DNA from: Bin80 sp965220365
Lineage (GTDB): Bacteria; Bacteroidota; Rhodothermia; Rhodothermales; Bin80
Assembly (NCBI GenBank): GCA_965220365.1
Contig: OZ244823.1
Location: forward strand, 1,612,001-1,676,000
Direction of reading: 5' to 3'
Length of the DNA: 64,000 nt
The notes beneath the pieces were generated by a model. It did no database searches and had not been told where the DNA came from. It saw only the letters and a program-made list of their open reading frames with translations. Numbering within the stretch: the stretch's first letter is position 1; every line of letters starts with the position of its first letter. Made by a program: the position numbers and the translations under genes. Of the stretch, positions 56,035-64,000 are shown in pieces.

Positions 56035-58191
56035 CTGAACTTCCCCCCTTTCTGCCGATTCTAATATACGATATTCCTAACAATTTGGGGGATTTTATGC
56101 GGATAGATTGACAGCCCCGGCAGGGGGCCTTTGGGGGTATTTGTTCGGTTCTGTCAACCGAGTGCTTCCTAAGGCTTGAAGCCGAGAAGTTTGAACACCC
56201 GCTGTTGCGTAGGGCTGATGGCCTCCATCATGACCACTTCGTCTGAGGTGTCTGTACTGATTTTCGGTACCACAACCAGACGGCAAAGCGCGGACAGTTC
56301 GTCCATTACTTCGGCAAAGCTCATGACTTTTTCTCCCTCATTATTCCGTTTGGTTCGGGCTTTCTTTTTCGCCTGGGGAGAGGGTTTGGCCGGCTCCACA
56401 GCATTCTTGCGCTGCGCAGCTTTCCCCGCTGGATCATCTTCTGCGAACAGTATCGGGGCTAGCTTCCGGCGCAGATGATACTCCACATAGTAGGCCAGCA
56501 TGCATAAAAACACATGCGCGATCACCCGGTTTTTCTTGCGATGATGAATCGGGCGGACGCGCAACGAGATCGTTTTCATCGTGCGAAAGGCCTGTTCAAC
56601 CGTGGACAGACGCTTATAATTCGCCACCAACTCGGTCGCCTCCGGCTTCTGTTTCAAGCTTGAACGGATCGCATACAAGCCGTCAAGCCTTTCTGCCTTC
56701 GCAATTGCCGCCTCATCGCGCTTATAGGCAAAGTGTTCCTCCTCGATCTCCAGCGTAAAGAACTTCCTCACTTTGTATTTCCCAATCACCCGCCCGACGC
56801 GTACGCCAATTTTGCCTTTGCACTTTAACCGGCACTGCTCGCGCTGGGTGGCTTCGACAATTTTGTCCAGGGCTTTCTCCGTCTTGATCAGGAGTTCTTC
56901 CCGCTGCCGCTTGCTCTTCTCGGCCTGCAAGGGGTTTCTGCACAGCACCAACCGATCCGCTGGATACAGATCACTGTGAATTTCCATTACATCCTGCTCA
57001 TCAAACAGACTCATCTGCACCGATTCCTGCTCCACCACCGCACGAATCTCATTCTTTTTCATGGCGGTGATCCAGTCGAGTCCCACGGGGATCAATTCTT
57101 CCTGGATCTGCTTCTGCTGCAAGATCCCCCGATCGCCGACCAACACCACTTGCTTGAGACCAAAGGTCTGCTGAAGCTTGGCCACCTGTGCACCGAGCGT
57201 ACTGACATCTGCGGTATTGCCGCGGAAGACGTCCACCGACACCGGACAACCTTCTGGATCGGTCATCAGACCGATGACGATCTGCTGCTTGCCCCGCTTC
57301 TTGTCCCGGTTGTAGCCATAGGCGGCAAACTCATTCTTCCGACCTTCCACATAGCTGCTGGTTACATCATAGAGCACCAGGCCGCCTTCCTTGAGATGGC
57401 GCTTGGCTAAACGCTGCTCAATACTTGTCTTGTGTTTGACCAGTTGATCCATCGCATCATACAGATCCTCCTCATCCACACATTTGAGTCCAAGCTCTTC
57501 ATTGAGGGTGGAGGCAGCGGTGCGCACATCCAACATGGCGCTGGTGGCGAGCTTGCTGGCGGGCTTGATCACACGTGCGGCGATCATGCCGAGCACCAAT
57601 CGACGGAAGCGGGAATTCTTCGGCGCGATCAGTTCAGGCAGTCCGAGCTGTTTCATGATCCCCAGGACCGCGGCGACATGACCGTGCGGGGTGTTGCTGC
57701 GAATGGTGAAGGCGTCTTCAACGGATTTGACCGCGGTGCCGCCCGCGAGGAGAATCCGAAGTCCCTCAATGATCTCCATGGGGAGCTTGGAGATATTGGC
57801 GAGGGTGGTTTTGACGGATTTGCCATTGATCCAATTGGACTCACGAATGAGCCAAGTTGGATTGGAATTCCGGTTGGGGATCTTGTCGACAAACATGGAC
57901 AGACTATATTAGATAAAAAGCGTTGTGACTCCCATAAAAATACGAAATATTTCGGATAAATGCAAATACTGAGCCATTTACTTCCCATTAAATCAAAAAC
58001 ATACATGGACAGGTATATCCCCCAACAAAATACCCGAAAATCCCACCGAACAGGCGGAAATCAATGAAAATAACCCGCTTTTGACCCCGATCCAGAGAAA
58101 ATCACCGCGAATAAACGGGACGAAGACCTTGATGAAGAGGGGGAATCCTCAAATACAACCGAACAGACGAGAATTTAGGGGGGAAGTTCAG
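56035..58191 (-). mobile_element. IS1634-family insertion sequence
   Basis: 2157 bp. Perfect 15-bp terminal inverted repeats CTGAACTTCCCCCCT (56035-56049) and AGGGGGGAAGTTCAG (58177-58191), flanked by TGGATGA duplications. One intact transposase on the minus strand. About 290 bp at the right end are non-coding and hold the likely promoter (minus-strand TATAG-like box near 57903). Clean ends and an intact gene suggest recent arrival. Confidence 0.92.
56169..57896 (-). CDS. IS1634-family (IS4-like DDE) transposase
   Basis: 575 aa. Blocks of the family: PHGHVAAVLGIMKQLGLPEL, LVLGMIAARVIKPASKLAT, LYDVTSSYVEGRKNEFAAYG, GYNRDKKRGKQQIVIGLMTD with the catalytic Asp region, VVLVGDRGILQQKQI, and a C-terminal segment YKRLSTVEQAFRTMKTISLR containing the third acidic residue (E in VEQAFR). 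A Lys/Ala-rich insert (KPSPQAKKKARTKRNN) precedes the C-terminus. Intact. Confidence 0.93.
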   Translation of the reverse strand: MFVDKIPNRNSNPTWLIRESNWINGKSVKTTLANISKLPMEIIEGLRILLAGGTAVKSVEDAFTIRSNTPHGHVAAVLGIMKQLGLPELIAPKNSRFRRLVLGMIAARVIKPASKLATSAMLDVRTAASTLNEELGLKCVDEEDLYDAMDQLVKHKTSIEQRLAKRHLKEGGLVLYDVTSSYVEGRKNEFAAYGYNRDKKRGKQQIVIGLMTDPEGCPVSVDVFRGNTADVSTLGAQVAKLQQTFGLKQVVLVGDRGILQQKQIQEELIPVGLDWITAMKKNEIRAVVEQESVQMSLFDEQDVMEIHSDLYPADRLVLCRNPLQAEKSKRQREELLIKTEKALDKIVEATQREQCRLKCKGKIGVRVGRVIGKYKVRKFFTLEIEEEHFAYKRDEAAIAKAERLDGLYAIRSSLKQKPEATELVANYKRLSTVEQAFRTMKTISLRVRPIHHRKKNRVIAHVFLCMLAYYVEYHLRRKLAPILFAEDDPAGKAAQRKNAVEPAKPSPQAKKKARTKRNNEGEKVMSFAEVMDELSALCRLVVVPKISTDTSDEVVMMEAISPTQQRVFKLLGFKP

Positions 58192-58198
58192 TGGATGA
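58192..58198 (+). repeat. Target-site duplication, right copy (TGGATGA)
   Basis: Right partner of the repeat at 56028-56034, immediately after the IS end at 58191. Confidence 0.85.
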
Positions 58199-58967
58199 AG
58201 CACAGACATTGGGAAAAAAGGATGTACTTCTCCCAGATCAAGCTCACATTGCCAGCAGTGTACCCAACGCCATCCATAATGGCAAGCTGGATAAATCTGT
58301 TATACTTCTGGCAGCGGGTCTAGGAGCAACCGTGGAGTCCTTCAGGTCGTTTGGAATTTCAAGGTTTGAGGGGAATGCTCTTGTGGAACTGGGAGCGTTG
58401 GGGAAAGAAGCTGAACGCGCAGTTTTGCAGGACTGGCTCAAGGAGGACGGTGGGACCGAAGGGGATACAACTGTATGGATTGATGCCATTACCCAAGAGA
58501 CGCACGGGTGGCCGCAGCATATCTTGTCTTATGTGAAACCAGCGCTGGACCAATTGCATGCAGGCAAAGGTGTGATGACCGCAGAAGGATTGAATGCCGT
58601 TCTAGAGGTGGGGCGTGCGAGGCGGGCTGCGTACTATAAGCAACGGGCACAAGGTTTTCCCGAAGAAGAGCGCCAATCCCTTGCAAGACCATTTAGTGAT
58701 ATCCCGATTGGGGAAAGTGTGCAGCTTAGCAAGATCATGTCCTCCCTAACCCAAGACTACAGCCAAGACAAAGCAGAGACACTATTTCGTCGTGCAGTGG
58801 AGAGGGGGATTATCGATGAGAGGGGCGGACGTTATGTTATTCCTGTCCCCTTGATGCATGACTGGTTGATATCCAATTACGCCCGCGAACAGATCAAATT
58901 CCCCCACGAGACGCCGCCTATCCGCAGCTTGGAGGACCGTAGTTCTGGCATGGGCTCCGGCCGCTGA

Positions 58968-59342
58968 CCTGCGATCATTTTGGTCTGCACCACCGCCGGA
59001 CTCGCACGATGGGACGATTACCTACAGCACCACATGTTCCTCGCGGATGCGGCCGAGTGTGGTTACTGCAGGGATCTACTGACATCTCCTCATGAACCGA
59101 AACGGTTGTGGATGGGGATCGACAAGATGTTGTTTGAATCCCTAGATGAAGGGCAGACATGGAGCTGGCAAAATTGGGGACTGCCGAACGTGCAGATCAC
59201 CTGCATCTATCTTTCGCATGACTGGAGAAAAATCTTGGTAGCTACCTTTGTGCATGAACTGTTCACCGTTCCCACGACAGCCGTGAATGTAGTACTGGTG
59301 GCCAGCGCCCTCTGGAGGATGTTTGGAGGCAGCGGTAATTCT
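58968..59342 (+). pseudogene. Asp-box (BNR-like) propeller fragment in frame after ATPase copy 3
   Basis: The ATPase frame continues after its TGA for about 125 codons: PAIILVCTTAGLARWDDY, then KRLWMGIDKMLFESLDEGQT, WSWQNWGLPNVQITCIYLSH and KILVATFVHELF. SLDEGQTW is an Asp-box and the WMGIDKMLFES strand matches sortilin/BNR blades. No good start codon is seen (TTG at 58980 is the first). It ends at the left terminus of element B, so it is truncated at the 3' side. The first 20 codons also occur after ATPase copy 2. Confidence 0.5.
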
Positions 59343-59418
59343 CTGGTATAGATATCATAGCATGACAGGTTCCTCGCCGGACCTTATTCTCGAGTACTCA
59401 ACCAAACCTTTACTTGCT

Positions 59419-60543
59419 ATGAGACTTCAACCTTTACCCTCTTCCAGGATCCGTTACTACGCTGGTCTGGACGTTCATCGAGATACGATTTCAGCATGTA
59501 TCTATGATGGCGATCGGCGTCGAATCTGTTTCGAATCAGAGTTTTCCACGCACAAGCTCAAAAAGCTCAGCAACTTCGTTGAACATGTTCATGGCAACTA
59601 CGGTGAGTTCCGCAGTTGCTATGAAGCCTCTTCTTGCGGATATGTGCTGTATCACCAACTCCGGGAGTTGGGCGTGGATTGTGCGGTGATTACACCGGGA
59701 TCTGTTCCTCGCCGTCCTGGAGATCGGATTAAAACGGATATCCGGGATTCCCGAAGGCTAGCCGAGTACTTTGCTGCTGGTTTACGGACGGAATGCTTTG
59801 TTCCCGATCGGCAATTTGAGGCAGCTCGCGGGCTGGTGCGAAGCCGTAAGGGGTTGGTCAAAATCGTCCACCAGACCAAGATGCGTGGGATCCATCTGTT
59901 GCAAGCCCGGGGACAGACCTACAATGCGGGAAAAGATTGGACAAAGAAATTTATGGCGTGGTTGAACCATGTGAATCTGGAGGAGCTCAACGATGAACGT
60001 GCGCTGCGCAGTCGCCTGGCGGAGATTCATTTCATGGAATCTCAGATTCGGGAGGTTGAGCAACAGATTGGCGAGACCGCCGAGTTGCCCAGGTTTCAAG
60101 AATCTGTTCGGACCCTACAGGGGGTTCGGGGGATTGGATTGATCACGGCCATGCAGTTGGTCTGTGAGATTGGTGATTTTACCCGATTCAGCGGGCCCAC
60201 TGCTCTGATGGCGTACTTGGGGCTGGTTCCCTCCCAACATTCATCCGGGAATTCAATCCGCCACGGGAGTATCACAAAGACGGGGAACCGTCATGCACGC
60301 AAGGCGCTGGTCAGCGCGGCTTGGAAGTATACGCACTGTCCCCGCGTCAGCGTAGCACTTCGAGAACGGCAAAAGCATTGCAGCGCCAGAACGGTGGAGA
60401 TCAGTCAACGGGCACAAAAACGTCTGTATAAACGATACCAAGCGCGCATCCAACGCACGTCTCCGAAGGTCGCAATCGTTGCGATCGCACGAGAACTGAC
60501 TGGTTTTTTGTGGGATGCTATGCAGCCAGTTCCAATGCAATAA
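59419..60543 (+). CDS. IS110-family transposase (element B)
   Basis: 374 aa from ATG 59419 (MRLQPLPSSRIRYYAGLDVH), chosen by alignment with element A; an upstream in-frame start at 59323 would lie in the element's left end. DEDD residues in GLDVHRDTISAC, YEASSCGYVLYHQL and RIKTDIRDSRRLAEYF. C-terminal GVRGIGLITAMQLVCEIGDF and HSSGNSIRHGSITKTGN. Intact. Note IRDSRR where most members have RRDARK. Confidence 0.92.
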   Translation: MRLQPLPSSRIRYYAGLDVHRDTISACIYDGDRRRICFESEFSTHKLKKLSNFVEHVHGNYGEFRSCYEASSCGYVLYHQLRELGVDCAVITPGSVPRRPGDRIKTDIRDSRRLAEYFAAGLRTECFVPDRQFEAARGLVRSRKGLVKIVHQTKMRGIHLLQARGQTYNAGKDWTKKFMAWLNHVNLEELNDERALRSRLAEIHFMESQIREVEQQIGETAELPRFQESVRTLQGVRGIGLITAMQLVCEIGDFTRFSGPTALMAYLGLVPSQHSSGNSIRHGSITKTGNRHARKALVSAAWKYTHCPRVSVALRERQKHCSARTVEISQRAQKRLYKRYQARIQRTSPKVAIVAIARELTGFLWDAMQPVPMQ

Positions 60544-60798
60544 TTCCCCGCAGATGATTATGGGAAAGGGTCTCCGGGGTGAGGATAGAGAAACCATGTG
60601 TCCTACTTTCGGCAGCGATCATCGTGGATCCGAGTGTATAGATCATGGCAGCTCAGACGAATTCAATATCAAGCATCGTGGCCGTTGGCCTAATATGCGC
60701 ATACCAGATTGATCCATCGTCGTAATTTCTCCAGGGGCCCCTTTCCCATGATCATCTGTGACCAAATGTAACCAAAATCGCAAATACCGCCCGTAGTT
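60544..60798 (+). ncRNA. Candidate bridge-RNA region of element B
   Basis: Non-coding 3' end homologous to that of element A: GACGAATTCAATA, a GGCC-rich stretch and the core ATACCAGATTGAT with CGTCG four nt later (60701-60722), then a TTTCCCATGAT segment. Elements A and B differ mostly in patches, as expected if loops that read donor and target vary while stems stay conserved. Not tested by folding. Confidence 0.4.
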
Positions 60799-60831
60799 GG
60801 AACCTGTCATGCTATACCAGTAGGACTCTCC

Positions 60832-61103
60832 GAGACTGGGAGGAGCTTGTGAGGCGCTATGTTTTTTTGTAATTTACATCAGAATGTGCAATTTAGCTTA
60901 TGGAGAAGCGACTTGGCGGCTTCGACGGTGAATCAGTCTGGTATTCGCGTATTTTGTGCCCCGGAGGGTTGTAACGCATGATTTCGGTTTCGTGTAGAGT
61001 TGCCACGATCTAAAAACGCGTGTTTATCGGTAAGATGCCGAGGATCGCAAGGGAATTTCGTGGGTTCTCTGACCGTGCCAATCGCTTCTCCATAAGCCAT
61101 GAT
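60832..61103 (-). ncRNA. Candidate bridge-RNA region of element C
   Basis: 3' non-coding region of the degraded element. Only the core is clearly shared with A and B: ATACCAGACTGAT and CGTCG (60923-60944, minus strand). This keeps the motif although the protein-coding parts have diverged much. Confidence 0.35.
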
Positions 61104-62247
61104 TCAAGCCTGCACGCGGGTAGTGACCAAGGGGGTTTCGATGTGCAGTGCTGCCCACAAAAAGCCGACCAGTTCGCGTGCGATGGCGGTGTTGGCGACA
61201 CATCGCGGCTTGGTTTGACATAGTTTGTGAAACCGTTTGTAGAGTCGGCGTTGCGCCTTCCAAGTCACGGCGGCGACCTCTGCCGACACCGCTTGTTGTC
61301 GTTCGTTTAGCTCCCGACTGCATCGCGGAGGCCTTGCATACTTCCATGCGGCAGAGATGACGGCATTACGCACATGGACATTCCCGGTTTTGGTGATGCC
61401 CCCCCCGTTTTGTACGATTCCCCGAGCTATGCTCGCTTGGCACGAGACCCAAGTAGGCCATCAATTGACGTGGATGGGAAAAACGCCGAAGATCTCCGAA
61501 CTCGAAAATCAGTGTTAACGCGGTCACCAAGCCGATCCCTCGGAATGCCATCAAGACCCGAATCGGCGCTTGATAGCGAGCTCGGGTCGCAACCGCTGCC
61601 AGATCGGCCTCAATTCTGTGCACCTCCTGTTCGAGTTGTTCCAACTGGTACAGATAGGTATGAAGGGTAATCTGATCCATCTCCCCCATCGGCACAGCAC
61701 GAACCCAGGTGTGAAACGTCTTCGTCCAACGGGTCTTGCCTGGATACTGAAACCCACGCATCAGCAAAAAAGCCAGAATTCGCTGTTTCACCCGGGTGAG
61801 GGTTTCTGTCAGATCGCCCCGACAACGCAGCAACGATCGGATGGCTTCCTGATCCTCATCTGGAATGTGAATTGGCGTCAGTAAGTCGGCCGCATATCAC
61901 GTCGCCAACTTTCTTGCATCCCGCCGATCCGTCTTGACACGCTCTCCAGAACGGCGGGGAATCGAGGAGGGCGCAACCACTTCGCACAAAATCCCTCGGG
62001 CGTCCAGGGCACGTTGTAAACCAAAGCCACACGAAGACGCTTCATAGCAGGCCCGAACCCGGCCATGGCGCCCCTGAACCTTCTGGAAATACTTCAATAC
62101 CTTGGGAAGGTCATGCGGCAATTCCCGCTCGTCCAGAATCTCACTCGTAAACGCATTGTAGACGCACAACACGATCGTCTTTTTGTGCACATCCATGCCA
62201 ACGGCGATGGAACATCCAGGGGTGGAAGAATTTGTGTAGCTTTGCAT
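61104..62247 (-). pseudogene. IS110-family transposase (element C), one nonsense and one frameshift
   Basis: Three pieces. 62247-61897 has VGMDVHKKTIVLCVYN, ACYEASSCGFGLQRAL and RVKTDRRDARKLA, then TGA. The same frame goes on through YAADLLTPIHIPDEDQE and 61833-61366 to the serine region HSSGNRTKRG. There, at a run of eight G (minus strand; 61399-61406), the frame shifts and continues as GNVHVRNAVISAAWKYARPP to 61104. A single TGA and a homopolymer slip are enough to inactivate it, so decay is not old. Confidence 0.85.
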
Positions 62248-62324
62248 AGGTCTATTCTCGGTTGGTTGATAAGTGAACTCATGCCAATCTAACTCAACCA
62301 GCCGGGATAGGCCTACTATAAGAT

Positions 62325-64000
62325 CTATCGAAGCAGAACCAGTACACGTACCGTCGGCGTGCTCGGGTGCGCGGTAGATTGCATGTGATAAGCAGCTTCC
62401 ATCCGAATACTCAGCTGGGATCCAATTCGATATTCCGCTCCCATCTGTGTGGCTACACCATGTCCGAATTCTATCCCGGTGTAAGGCATAATCGATCCAT
62501 GATTGACGTTGAGCCCGTAACCGAGTCGTGACCGAAGCCGTGTTCCTGCAATCCTATACTTATGCTGGGCAAGCCATCTGGCATCCTGCCAGATTTCCTG
62601 AAAATTTTCAAATCGTTCACCGGTTGATGAACGCAGTTCCAAATTTGGTCCTGTATTGCCACCAGGAGCATAACGTAGCATTCCACTAAACGCCCATTCG
62701 TCTGTATTTCCTTCATGCAGGACAAGGACCTGCCCGCGCCCTGTAATCTGGAGCCCCGCAGAGGGAAGCGAAAGGCGTGCCCCGCCGCCCATTTCCAAGC
62801 CCACTCCCGTTTGACCATCCCCGCCGTCACTGCGCAGTCCAGTCTCAATAAATGGCTGAAGCAGTCCCCGGTCCGCAAGTCGAATTCGGTATACTCCCTC
62901 AAGGAACATTTGGAACCGATACACACTCACATCCAGTCCGCTGATGCGACTAGCGTTTTCGTCCAGATTCATTTGTCCACTCCAGGTAGCTCCTTTGATA
63001 GAAAGAGAAAACCCATTGGGGGCCGTGATCAGACCTAAATCAACCCCTGCTGCAATGGCACCCAGGGAGGTATTCGCCTCCTCCGGGGTCAATTTGGACT
63101 CGGAAATTTCTATCTCCCCCGAACTAAAACTAGCCATTGCCCAGACACCGGAGCGTGCATTCCAGGACCAATTAATGTACGGGGTAAGCATACGGGCATT
63201 AATTTGGTACAGCCCTTCGACGGGGGCCGTTAGGGCTAGTCGGTTCGTATTCCCCCCGCTGTGTTCATAATCCAGATCCCCGTCAAACTGCGAGGCGGAC
63301 AGCCCGACGAGAAGTCGTCCAAACGACAGATCAACACCGCCATGAAGACCAATGATATTGCCGTTATAGCGAAGAGGAGAATCACTACTATTACTGGAGA
63401 GAGCGCGGTAGTCTGCATGTGCCCAAACGGTAATACGCTGTTTAATGCTGGTAGCCAGGGAAGCGCGATTGAGTTGCGAAGCCCATCGAGGGTTCACCGG
63501 ATATCTCTGAGGTTGATCATTTTGCAATCGCATCGCAACTCTGGATAGTCCATTGGAGAGCCCAGAGGTTTGGACGGAAGAAGCATTTCGAAATACCCGA
63601 ATACGTTCATGGACTGCTCCAACGGAACTGGCAATGATGGCTCTGGTTGCTTCGGGTAACAGGACGGCATTTGCATCTGCTACTCGTTTCGTTGCCTCAT
63701 CATCATCCTGAAGCAAAAGTGTTGCACGAATGGTGTTTCCCATATGTACGGCAGTAATCGTGACGGTTGCATCTGTTTCAGGAATCGTGTTCTGTACTGG
63801 TGTCAGGGTAAAGTTGCTGCTACCCGACTCTGCACCAACAGGTACTTCAATCTGAAAATCAGGAATGCTTTCAAAGCTGACTGCGCCGATGATTGGTCCA
63901 GCGACCGAAAGGTCAAGAGTTTGTGTAGTGGCATAGCGCGTATCCCCCGTAAGGATAGCCGTTACATTCACAGTAGTTGGCCCATCGCCTTCTATGATGA
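62325..64000 (-). CDS. Outer-membrane beta-barrel protein with Calx-beta-like repeats (5' partial)
   Basis: The frame is open to the window edge (EGDGPTTVNVTAILTGDTRY at the edge), so the N-terminus lies outside. Residues in the first 110 codons look like Calx-beta/adhesin repeats (VPVGAESGSSNFTLTP, DATVTITAVHMGN). The last 330 residues form a barrel of alternating strands (VDLSFGRLLVGLSASQFDGD; TPYINWSWNARSGVWAMASF; GLGLEMGGG-like strands), ending VRVLVLLR. Autotransporter-like surface protein; passenger function unknown. An IS1111 element begins at its stop codon. A 27-codon homologue of its C-terminus remains at 53707. Confidence 0.75.
   Translation of the reverse strand, partial: IIEGDGPTTVNVTAILTGDTRYATTQTLDLSVAGPIIGAVSFESIPDFQIEVPVGAESGSSNFTLTPVQNTIPETDATVTITAVHMGNTIRATLLLQDDDEATKRVADANAVLLPEATRAIIASSVGAVHERIRVFRNASSVQTSGLSNGLSRVAMRLQNDQPQRYPVNPRWASQLNRASLATSIKQRITVWAHADYRALSSNSSDSPLRYNGNIIGLHGGVDLSFGRLLVGLSASQFDGDLDYEHSGGNTNRLALTAPVEGLYQINARMLTPYINWSWNARSGVWAMASFSSGEIEISESKLTPEEANTSLGAIAAGVDLGLITAPNGFSLSIKGATWSGQMNLDENASRISGLDVSVYRFQMFLEGVYRIRLADRGLLQPFIETGLRSDGGDGQTGVGLEMGGGARLSLPSAGLQITGRGQVLVLHEGNTDEWAFSGMLRYAPGGNTGPNLELRSSTGERFENFQEIWQDARWLAQHKYRIAGTRLRSRLGYGLNVNHGSIMPYTGIEFGHGVATQMGAEYRIGSQLSIRMEAAYHMQSTAHPSTPTVRVLVLLR

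Larger units (their letters stand above)
55595..58967 (+). pseudogene. AAA+ ATPase copy 3, split by an IS1634-type insertion
   Basis: 5' part 55595-56034 (GTG start, aligned with the ATG of copy 2) has GAPGAGKT and runs to LLLTLDD just before the IS. The 3' part resumes at 58199 after the second target repeat (EAQTLGKKDV...) and ends at 58967. Removing the IS plus one 7-bp repeat rejoins LLLTLDEAQTLG exactly and gives a 402-codon frame. The insertion lies in the Walker B motif, so function is lost. The C-terminus continues 26 residues beyond the copy 1 and 2 stops (EQIKFPHETPPIRSLED...). The 5' fragment gains its stop from IS sequence. Confidence 0.85.
59343..60820 (+). mobile_element. IS1111-type IS110-family element B
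   Basis: Perfect 17-bp subterminal inverted repeat: ATAGCATGACAGGTTCC (59357-59373) and GGAACCTGTCATGCTAT (60799-60815). Ends CTGGTATAGATATC on the left and CTATACCAG on the right. Contains one intact transposase and a 255-nt 3' non-coding region. Its right end touches the right repeat of element C tail to tail. Confidence 0.75.
60820..62324 (-). mobile_element. IS1111-type element C (degraded)
   Basis: Subterminal repeats AGTAGGACTCTCC (60819-60831) and, reversed, AGTAGGCCTATCC (62305-62317), 11 of 13 matching. The left end (minus-strand ATCTTATAG) touches the stop codon of the barrel-protein gene at 62325. The transposase carries a stop and a frameshift. More diverged from A and B than they are from each other. 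Confidence 0.62.

Noticed and set aside
58081..58191. Open frames in the right non-coding end of the IS1634 element
   Set aside because: No family likeness, and the ATPase frame joins only after the element is removed.
1..64000. tRNA, rRNA, CRISPR array, reverse transcriptase or diversity-generating retroelement
   Set aside because: None seen on reading. The ATPase variable segment therefore has no visible mutagenic retroelement in the window.

Overview
The window looks like one chromosomal segment of a Bacteroidota-type bacterium, most likely from the Rhodothermota/Balneolota side of that group. This is inferred from gene content: a PorV-like outer-membrane protein, a 6-bladed beta-propeller lipoprotein paired with a small secreted peptide, a short histone H1-like protein, large secreted Asp-box propellers, few Shine-Dalgarno sites, and repeated TATATTT-type -7 elements upstream of genes. 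I found no rRNA, tRNA, CRISPR array or prophage. Two regions, 3.2-5.8 kb and 32.2-35.4 kb, plus a dense cluster at 53.7-62.3 kb, are occupied by mobile DNA. The rest is ordinary chromosome.

Layout. 0-3 kb: 5'-truncated carbamoyltransferase, convergent with a MoeB/ThiF-rhodanese protein. 3.2-5.8 kb: TnpB element (IS200/IS605 superfamily) next to AAA+ ATPase copy 1. 6-17.9 kb: YceI protein, giant secreted propeller, LCM-like methyltransferase, nitrilase, lipoprotein, secreted GH32 fructosidase, Tat-exported Gfo/Idh/MocA oxidoreductase, propeller lipoprotein and its small Cys-containing peptide. 17.9-19.4 kb: no intact gene. 19.4-29.8 kb: clpB, smc, RidA, acidic lipoprotein, aldehyde dehydrogenase, PLP decarboxylase. 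30-33.5 kb: second GH32 enzyme behind a 5'-truncated PorV gene that abuts an ISL3 element whose transposase has an amber codon. 34-36 kb: ATPase copy 2 and a histone-like gene. 36.2-41.4 kb: ECF sigma factor, one-TM protein, Spy-like protein and MacAB-type efflux operon, plus a second Spy-like gene. 41.5-53.5 kb: probable PPi-dependent phosphofructokinase, amt-P-II operon, NfeD-flotillin pair, M16 peptidase, gamma-glutamyltransferase and amino-acid permease. 53.7-62.3 kb: three IS1111/IS110-type elements and an IS1634-type element, the latter inserted inside ATPase copy 3. 62.3-64 kb: 3' part of a Calx-beta/beta-barrel outer-membrane protein.

The strongest new observations are these. (1) Three divergent copies of one AAA+/winged-helix ATPase lie in 64 kb, with homologous flanks and a variable segment between Walker A and B; one copy is split by an IS with a 7-bp target duplication, and removing it restores the reading frame exactly. 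(2) The three IS110-family elements share a non-coding 3' motif that includes a copy of their own terminal sequence, as expected of bridge-RNA loci. (3) A small secreted Cys-containing peptide forms an operon with a 6-bladed propeller lipoprotein. All calls come from reading the sequence; no database search was run.
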